The notes below the pieces were generated by a model. It searched no databases and had not been told where the DNA came from. It worked only from the letters and a program-made list of their open reading frames with translations. The position numbers and the translations under genes are program-made. This document shows positions 57,231 through 64,000 of a stretch of 64,000 bases of DNA, piece after piece (the first letter of the stretch is position 1; every line of letters begins with the position of its first letter). The stretch is from UBA6164 sp964344155 (lineage in GTDB: Bacteria > Patescibacteriota > Gracilibacteria > BD1-5 > UBA6164). Location of the stretch: NCBI GenBank assembly GCA_964344155.1, contig CAYFMG010000006.1, forward strand, positions 1 to 64,000, read 5' to 3'.

Positions 57231-59099
57231 GTGGAAGAGAAAAAATTATTTATAACACTTGTTTCGTGATTACCTTGGTTTTATAAATCAAGTTTTTTTA
57301 GGGTGTGAGGAATGGATCATATAAATTTATCACATTTATTTTGGAAAGAAATTTTTAAACCAGATTTTTTTTTACAAGAAATAAAAAAAGCTAATAAAAA
57401 AGTAGATATAGAAGAACTGAAATATATATCAAAAAATTCTTTAAAAGTATATAAAAATCTTATAGATATAAGAAATAAAAAAGTTTGAATAGAAAAAATT
57501 ATTTTTTCTTTTGTTTTAATACACAAGCTTATAAATTATTTATCAAGTTATTTTTTACAAGTAAAGTTTTTTGATCAATTTTGATTATTGGAGGAAGAAT
57601 TTATAAAAGAAGAAAATTTTGAAAATAATATTATTTATAATTTTTTAAGTATATTATCTAAGAAAGAAATAATAAGTAATTATAAACATATAGTATTTAG
57701 AATAGATACTCTTGATCAATTATATCAGATAAAAATGATTGATAAATTATTTTTTAATTGAAAATTACAAGAGAAGAAAATATATTATTTTATTTGAGAT
57801 ATAATAGAATTTGAATCAAAATCATTTTTCAATACTTTTATAAAAAAATATGAATTTACAGAAAATTACGAAAAAGTTTTTTTCACAAAAGAGGAACTAT
57901 TTACATACTTTAATTTAGAAAATTATTTTACTGATTCTAAAGAAATTAAATATTTGAAAATTATGTGAGAAACAAGACCATCATTTTTTTTATTTAGCTG
58001 AAAGTGTGAATGGTGAAAATGTGTTTTTTGTAATTATTGGTATAATGAGGCTAAAAGGCAGTCATATTGAAATAAAAAGGAAATAGTACAAAAATTTTTA
58101 GATAATATAGAAAAATTTAATATAAAAAATATATCTATATTAGATCCTTCAATTACTATGGAAGAAATGCTTATATTAGCGGATGAGGTTATTTATAGGT
58201 GATTACAACTTACTTTTCAGGTAAAAACTAGATTTTCAGAAGAGTTTACTTTAGAAAATTGTAAAAAATTAAAGAAAGCATGAATAATATTTTTATGAGT
58301 ATGATTAGAATCAGCTTCACCTAGAGTAAATACTTTTATGAATAAGTATAGTAAACCCTATAATAAAAAGGATTTTAATATAATGCTTAATAATTGTAAT
58401 AAAGCTGAATTAAAAGTGCATCATTATGGTATTTTATGATTTCCAACAGAAACAAGAAAGGAGGCAAATATTACTATAAAATATTTACTTGATAATATAA
58501 GAAGAAAAGACCTTGATTTTTATTCTTATACTATTTGATTTTTTTGAGTAAGTAAATGAACATATATTTATAATAATCCTGAAAAATATAATATAGAAAT
58601 TGATAAAAATACTTTAAAAATACTAGAATATGATTTTAAAGATAATAATAAATGAGGATATACGAAACAAGAATATTATAGATTAATAAGAAAATTAGAT
58701 AAAGAACATTTTTTTTCATTTAGTAATTTCGAAGAATTATCTAAAGAATTTTGGTATTTTGTTGAGAAGTCGTTTATTTTTCATTTTCAAAGAATTGTAT
58801 ATAATAAAAATCCTTACTTAGAATTTTCTAGAAAAAATGATTCAGTAATTTTAGATAATATTTTTGATAATAATTATAAAATAGCTGAGAATATACAAAT
58901 AATAAAAAAAGATAATAAAATAGTTGCAAGAAATTGGTTATCTTGATATGAATTAATTATAGATGATAATATACGTATGATCTTAAAAAATTATGATAAT
59001 ACAAAAAATCTCTTAGAAAATTTTTGAAATAATGATAAAGAAAAATATAGAGAATTATTATTTGATATGATAAAGAAGTATTTTTTTATAAAAAATTAA
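57231..59099 (+). CDS. Large radical SAM protein with CX4CX2C motif, copy 1
   Basis: A 622-residue protein. GTG start chosen because it follows the previous stop by two bases and the frame is open from there; the first ATG is about 27 codons later. The N-terminal ~250 residues look like a worn B12-binding-type Rossmann domain. The cluster motif is GKCEWGKCVFCNYW, with four residues rather than three between the first two Cys. The SAM domain continues with ISILDPSITMEEM, VKTRFSEEF and FLGVGLESASPRVN, the last as in B12-type and RiPP-maturase radical SAM proteins. Paralogue of the 60983 gene. Confidence 0.82.
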
Positions 59100-59102
59100 A
59101 AA

Positions 59103-60011
59103 ATGCAAAGAAAACATACTAAATATTTAGACCTTTGAAATGCATGTAATTTAAGATGTAATTTTTGTTATAATGACTTAAAAAGGGAAGAAAAAACTTA
59201 TTTTAGAGATATAATAAGTGTTTTAAAAGACGTTCAAAAAATAAGAAATGATAATAATAGTATAACTATAGTTTGATGAGAACCCTTTATGTATCCTGAT
59301 ATTTTAAAGGTCTTAGCTTTTGTGAAAAAACTAGATTTCAAAAATATTTGGATAACTACAAATGGTACAAAATTAGCAGATATGTCTTTTTTGTTAAAGA
59401 TATATAAATTATGAATTAACTCTTTAGAGTTTTCTATTCATGCAAATAGTGAAGAATTAGAAAATACAATAACTTCAAGACCAGGAAAAAATTTATTGAA
59501 AAGAGAAGCTTGAATAAAAAATGTTTTAATATTAAATAAAAAGTTTGATAAAAAAATAAATATTTATTCAAATACGGTTATAAATACAACTAATTATAAA
59601 GAAATAATAAATATAATAAAATATATAAGAGACTTATGAATAAAAGATATTTCAGTTTCTTTTATGTATAATTTAAAGTGACTATCAGAAAAAAATAAAA
59701 ATATTTTAGTGAAATATTCTGATGTTATAAATATATTGAATAAATCTGAAGAAAAGTTTAAAGATATTAATTTGGAAATAGATTGGTTACCATATTGTTT
59801 GCATAAACAAATAAAAAATAAAACCTATAAAATAAGGGAAGAAGAAAGCTGTAAAAGGCAAAAAAAAGATTATAAATATATTGATTCAAAAATTGATTTT
59901 AAAGTAAAGCTTAAACAGTGTAATAATTGTAGTAAGTATTGAAAATTATGTAATTGAGTATTTAAAGATTACCTCGATATATTTTGAGATTCAGAATTTA
60001 GTTCTTTATAA
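59103..60011 (+). CDS. Radical SAM enzyme (second of three related copies)
   Basis: A 302-residue enzyme: GNACNLRCNFCYND, ITIVGGEPFMYPDIL and WITTNGTKLAD. C-terminal Cys group QCNNCSKYGKLCNGVFKDY and IFGDSEF, as in the 54838 enzyme. Starts three bases after the gene before it. Probably a peptide-modifying enzyme of the same locus. Confidence 0.88.
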
Positions 60012-60017
60012 ATTAAT

Positions 60018-61001
60018 ATGAGTAATAAAGCATCATTTGTAAATTTTTCGGTATGAAATGCATGTAACTTAAGATGTAAGTATTGTTATAATGATAGTTG
60101 GAGGGATAATAAACAATTTTTTGAAGATGTTGAAGTATTAAAAGAAAAATTATTAGGTTATGAGTTTATTTGAGAGAAATCTATAAATTTATTGTGATGA
60201 GAACCTTTACAATATCCACAAATATTTGAATTACTAGATTTTTTAAAAGATAATAATTTTACTTTAACTATTACAACAAATTGAATAAAATTTGCAGATA
60301 AAAAGTTTTTTAATTCTTTTTTAGTATATAGTGATATTATAGAAAAAATAGTGTTATCAGTTAATTCAGATAATTTAATTTTAGAAGAAAAAATAACATG
60401 AAGGAAATGAACTTTTGATAAAACAATATTATCTATTGAAAATTTACTAAATAATAACTTTGATGTTAAATTTTCTTTAGTTATTAATAATTATAATCTA
60501 AAAATTTTAGATAGAATTCTAAATTTTTACTTTAAAAAATATAATAAAAAACTTTCAATACAAGGAATGTTAACTTATCCATATTCTTCAGATAAGAATA
60601 TAGAAGTATTACCAAAATATGAGGATATTATAAATAATTTTAATTCTTTATGAAAAGATATATATAAAATAGAATTTATACATTGGATACCTTTATGTAT
60701 TATAAATAAGATTGATAATGTAAGTTGTAGAATAAGAGAGCTTGATAAAAGGTATTTGAAGTCTCAGAAAAGAGATTGAGTTAACTTATTTGAGACAAAT
60801 TTTAAAACAAATTATATTTGAGACAAATGTAGGAAGTGTTTTGCTTTATGAAAATTCTGTTTTTGACCTTGAAAAAAATATGTCGAAAAGTATTGATATG
60901 AAGAATTTAAAGTTTTATCAAAACAAGATGTCTATACTATGTTAAAAAAACAAATTTTATTAGAAAGAAAATTACAAAAAAGATGAAATATAAAAATCTA
61001 A
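60018..61001 (+). CDS. Radical SAM enzyme (third of three related copies)
   Basis: A 327-residue enzyme: GNACNLRCKYCYND, INLLGGEPLQYPQIF and ITTNGIKFAD. C-terminal Cys group KCRKCFALGKFCFGPGKKY and KYGYEEF. Closest in layout to the 59103 enzyme, six bases upstream, so a tandem duplication is likely. The final 19 bases are shared with the next gene in another frame. Confidence 0.88.
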
Positions 61002-63016
61002 AATTATTCTGAAAACTAACAACTAATTATTTTTATGAAAGAATAAATAAAAAAGACTTATCTATATTGTTTTATAAACAAATATTTGATAAAAAGTTTT
61101 TTCTAAACTTCATGAAAAATAAGTATTTTGAAAGATTTAGTTTTACAGCTCAAGAGAAAAAAATGATTTTATCTGAGCTTGATTTTTTGGTGAAAAAATT
61201 AGATTATATAAATAATATAAAAGTTCTAGAAAATAAATTTATCTGAGCAGATTTGATTTTTTGTTATTCTATTTTTAATAAAATTCTCTCATATTATAAT
61301 AATTATTATAAATGAGAATGAAATATAAATCTAAGTAAATGAGTGTATTTAAGATTTGAGGTTTTTGATTTAGAACAAGATATAGATAAACATTATAATT
61401 CAGAAATTTTTAAAGACTTATTACTTCCAATTATAGAAAACATAGAAACAGAGGATAATTTAGTTTCTATGGAAGTTTTTTGGCCACATGAGCTTGTATT
61501 TACTTTTCTTATATGAAAATATTTAAAAGAGAATAGAAAAGACTCAAGACTTGTAATAAATTTTTCAAGAGCAAATGAACAATTTGATTTTTCAAACTGG
61601 GATGAAACTTTTAAAAAAGTATGAAACAAAGTTTTTGATTATATAGATTATATAGTATTTTTCAGAGATTACTGAGAGTCTATATGAAAACTTATGAGAT
61701 ATTATAACAAAAAAAATATAAATCTAGAAGATATATCCAATCTAATGTATTTAAAAAACGGAGAAATAATATTTAAAAGAGATGTAGAAACAAAAGATAA
61801 TGCAAAATTATTAGATGTATTTATAAAAAATAGTTTAAACACAAATAATATACATGATAAGTTTTGAAAAAAATCTATAGTAGCAAGACTTTTACCATAT
61901 AAGTGTTTTTATAATAAATGTAGTTTTTGTGTTATAAATGGTCAAAATATATATAAATATGATAAAAACTATACATACTTTGATTTTGTTGATAAATGGA
62001 TTGATTTTATAAAAGATTCAGGAGTCGAAGATTTAAATTTTATGGATGAAGCAATACCTCCAGTTGTTCTAGTTTATCTAGCAAAAAAGATAGTTGAAAA
62101 CGACTTATCTATAAACTATCAAATCAGAACTAGATTTTCAAAAGAATTTCTTAAAAAAGAAAATGTTTCACTATTTTTTAAATCATGAATGAGGTATTGT
62201 TGAGTATGACTTGAGTCTGCATCAGATAGGGTAAATAAAGATATAGCAAATAAATGAGTAGATGATTTAAGTATAAAAGATAAACTAACAGTAATACATC
62301 TTTTTGATAGAGCTTGAATTAGTTTTCATAACTATTCTATTATGTGATTTCCTACAGAAACAAAGCAGGAAAGTCTTTTTACTATGAAATTTCTGGTAAA
62401 TAATATAGTAAAATCAAATCATTTTACATCTACACCAAATATTTTTCACTTAATGAAGCGATCAGGTATTTATAAAGATAGAGAAAAACTAGGTATTGAA
62501 ATAATTGATGAGGATGACTCAAAATTAAATTTTGATTTTTTAGATAATTGAAAAAAAAGAGACTATAATTTTTTAACAACTCTTGTAGAACAAGTTCATA
62601 TATCTCAGTTTATGCCATGGTTGAGTGTTAATAATAGACCATATGATATATCAGAATTCTGGGACTTTGTTGATAGAACTTGATTTTTCTATTTTATAAA
62701 AAGATATTATAAAAAAAATCCTTATCATACTTTTTGGAAGATTAATTCTTCTGTAAAATGATTAGATTATGAGGAAATAAAAAATAAAAAATTTAGTTTA
62801 AGTAACTATATTCAAGTATTTGAAAATAATACAGAGAATATAGATATTTATGATTGGGTTTTATCTAAACAAATAAGTATCCCAGAAATGTATAAAGATT
62901 TCCTAAACAACTATGATAACCAAAAAACTCTAGAAGAAAATACAAAAAAATACAATATATCTCAAAAAGAAGATATATTGTACTTAATAGATAGTAAAGT
63001 TTTACTTTTATCATAA
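60983..63016 (+). CDS. Large radical SAM protein with CX4CX2C motif, copy 2
   Basis: A 677-residue protein, paralogue of the 57231 gene. N-terminal ~290 residues without Cys motif (EVFWPHELVFTFLIGKYL, SRLVINFSRANEQFDF, DYIVFFRDYGESIG), compatible with a degenerate B12-binding domain. Cluster motif YKCFYNKCSFCVING (CX4CX2C), then LNFMDEAIPPVVL, QIRTRFSKEFL and YCGVGLESASDRVN, and YSIMGFPTETKQES. Overlaps the previous gene by 19 bases and the convergent gene by nine. Last gene of the locus in this direction. Confidence 0.82.
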
Positions 63017-64000
63017 AACAAAATATTTTTTTACAATGGATATAATAAACTCTAGAATAGCAAGTATTATCTTGTTTTCAAAAATATATGTTACTATAAA
63101 TCAAATTATTATATAGGGAGCAAAAGCAAAAGCATCAAGTATTTTTACATGTTTTATTGGTGTATTATTGTCTAGTTTCTTATATATTTCATTTTTTGTT
63201 AAGATTATTTGAGATAATCTTTTTATTCATTCTTCATCTGTTTCTAAATTATTTAGATATTCTTTATAATCTCACATTATAAGTTTCTTTTTAAGTTTAT
63301 TTGAAACTCACCCTAGTCTTTTATCTGTTTTTGGATTATTTATATAGTCAAATGATGCATATTTTCATATTACATCTATTAGATATTTTTTATCTAGTAT
63401 ATCTCAGACTTGTATGTCTTTTAATTCTACATATCTAGTTTCAGATATAGAAAAAGTAAGTTTATAACTATAAATTAAGATCTTAACCAAAGCATAAATT
63501 ATTATATAAAGAGTAAAAATTCTATACAAGTGAAATAGTATAACTTCTTTGTTTATACTGTATTCTATATATATAAAGTAACTAAGAAAACTAAATATTA
63601 TTAAAATAAAAGTATTATCAATATGAGCTTGTTTTATATAAAATCTATTAGATATTTTTCTTCTTAAGTATAAATAACTATTTCTAACAAGCCGTATAAG
63701 TCATATAAAAATAGCTAGCAAGAATACTATTAAATATAAATGGTATTCTATAAGTAGGTTTTTTAATAATTCTACATTTTGACCTTCACTTAAAAAATCA
63801 TTTACAGTATATATTCTAATTAATCTTATACTTACAAAAATAACTAAAAATACAGTTATCCATTTTAAGAAACTAAAAAGATTACTTCATCAATTATTTG
63901 TTTTGTATGTATTCCATTTTTCACCTATATCTTGCTTTATATTTCATATAAGACTTTTTGCATACTCTAAATTTAATAGACATCTTCAGAGATAAAACCG
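63008..64000 (-). CDS. Membrane protein, possibly prepilin-peptidase-like, 5' end missing
   Basis: The last 330 residues of a minus-strand protein whose start lies beyond the window. At least six hydrophobic helices (FLKWITVFLVIFVSI, LIVFLLAIFIGLI, FILIIFSFLSYFIYI and others). Near the C-terminus ETRYVELKDIQVGDILDKKY and ILDAFAFAPYIIIGFIVTYI recall the lumen of A24-type prepilin peptidases (ELKxGD; PFAPxIxxG). No GxGD active-site motif is visible in this part. The pilin genes in the window make such an enzyme plausible, but the call is weak. Confidence 0.55.

Noticed and set aside
47012..63016. Missing partner HxsC
   Set aside because: I looked for an HxsC-type radical SAM enzyme. None of the seven others shows its pattern clearly, so I name only HxsB and HxsD.
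63008..64000. Firm call as prepilin peptidase
   Set aside because: The GxGD catalytic motifs are not seen in the part present; left as a possibility.

Overview
The window is very AT-rich chromosomal DNA from a bacterium that reads TGA as glycine (genetic code 25). Conserved glycines are written TGA throughout, for example two in the AtpD P-loop, those of the GpmI metal-site motif and those of the PBP KTG box, while TGG stays Trp and TAA/TAG stay stops. With the small, simple gene set and starts that almost always lack a Shine-Dalgarno sequence, this points to a Patescibacteria/CPR member of the Gracilibacteria or Absconditabacteria (SR1) group. All coordinates given here assume code 25; a code-11 annotation would break most of these genes into pieces.

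Layout. 1-3115: 3' part of a giant LamG/SPRY surface protein with a frameshift. 3116-3428: non-coding, packed with palindromic repeats. 3429-3888: overlapping hicB-hicA toxin-antitoxin pair. 3896-9228: murL-like epimerase, class B PBP and a CPA2 antiporter. 9289-9363: tRNA-Phe. 9477-11431: CIRCE operator and htpG. 11497-14349: gpmI and eno (lower glycolysis, convergent). 14566-18710: DUF302 protein, lysozyme-like protein, mltG, and an exported propeller-like protein. 18847-21564: pilin-anchored fibrinogen-domain protein with an internal TAA. 21593-28118: coiled-coil membrane protein, then an ArsR regulator with an RND efflux pair. 28185-31991: second pilin-anchored LamG/SPRY protein. 32146-35713: Fic protein with an operator cluster, and an exported beta-propeller protein. 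35825-43766: complete F-type ATP synthase operon (B-E-F-H-A-G-X-D-C) whose c subunit is a fusion of six hairpins. 43800-46879 (minus): pilin and a FISUMP-domain surface protein. 47012-63016: large radical-SAM peptide-modification locus. 63008-64000: 3' part of a membrane protein.

Two things stand out. (1) The 47-63 kb locus combines HxsD, HxsB and a His-Xaa-Ser-rich, Cys-tailed precursor with seven further radical SAM enzymes, a kinase-fold protein, a methyltransferase, a TPR lipoprotein and a DUF3050 protein: an expanded His-Xaa-Ser-type RiPP system not matching any cluster I can name. (2) The ATP synthase c subunit has six hairpins in an ABABAB order, with Arg (Gln in the first) and Glu alternating at the helix-1 ligand position.

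The pilin-anchored proteins share an N-terminal pilin and spacer and carry exchanged C-terminal lectin or recognition modules, which suggests a modular adhesin set for attachment to host cells. A family of palindromic repeats is scattered between genes and has entered two reading frames. One gene (53796-54641) has no TGA codon among 30 glycines, a canonical promoter, a Shine-Dalgarno site and a GC-rich terminator, and looks recently acquired from a standard-code bacterium.
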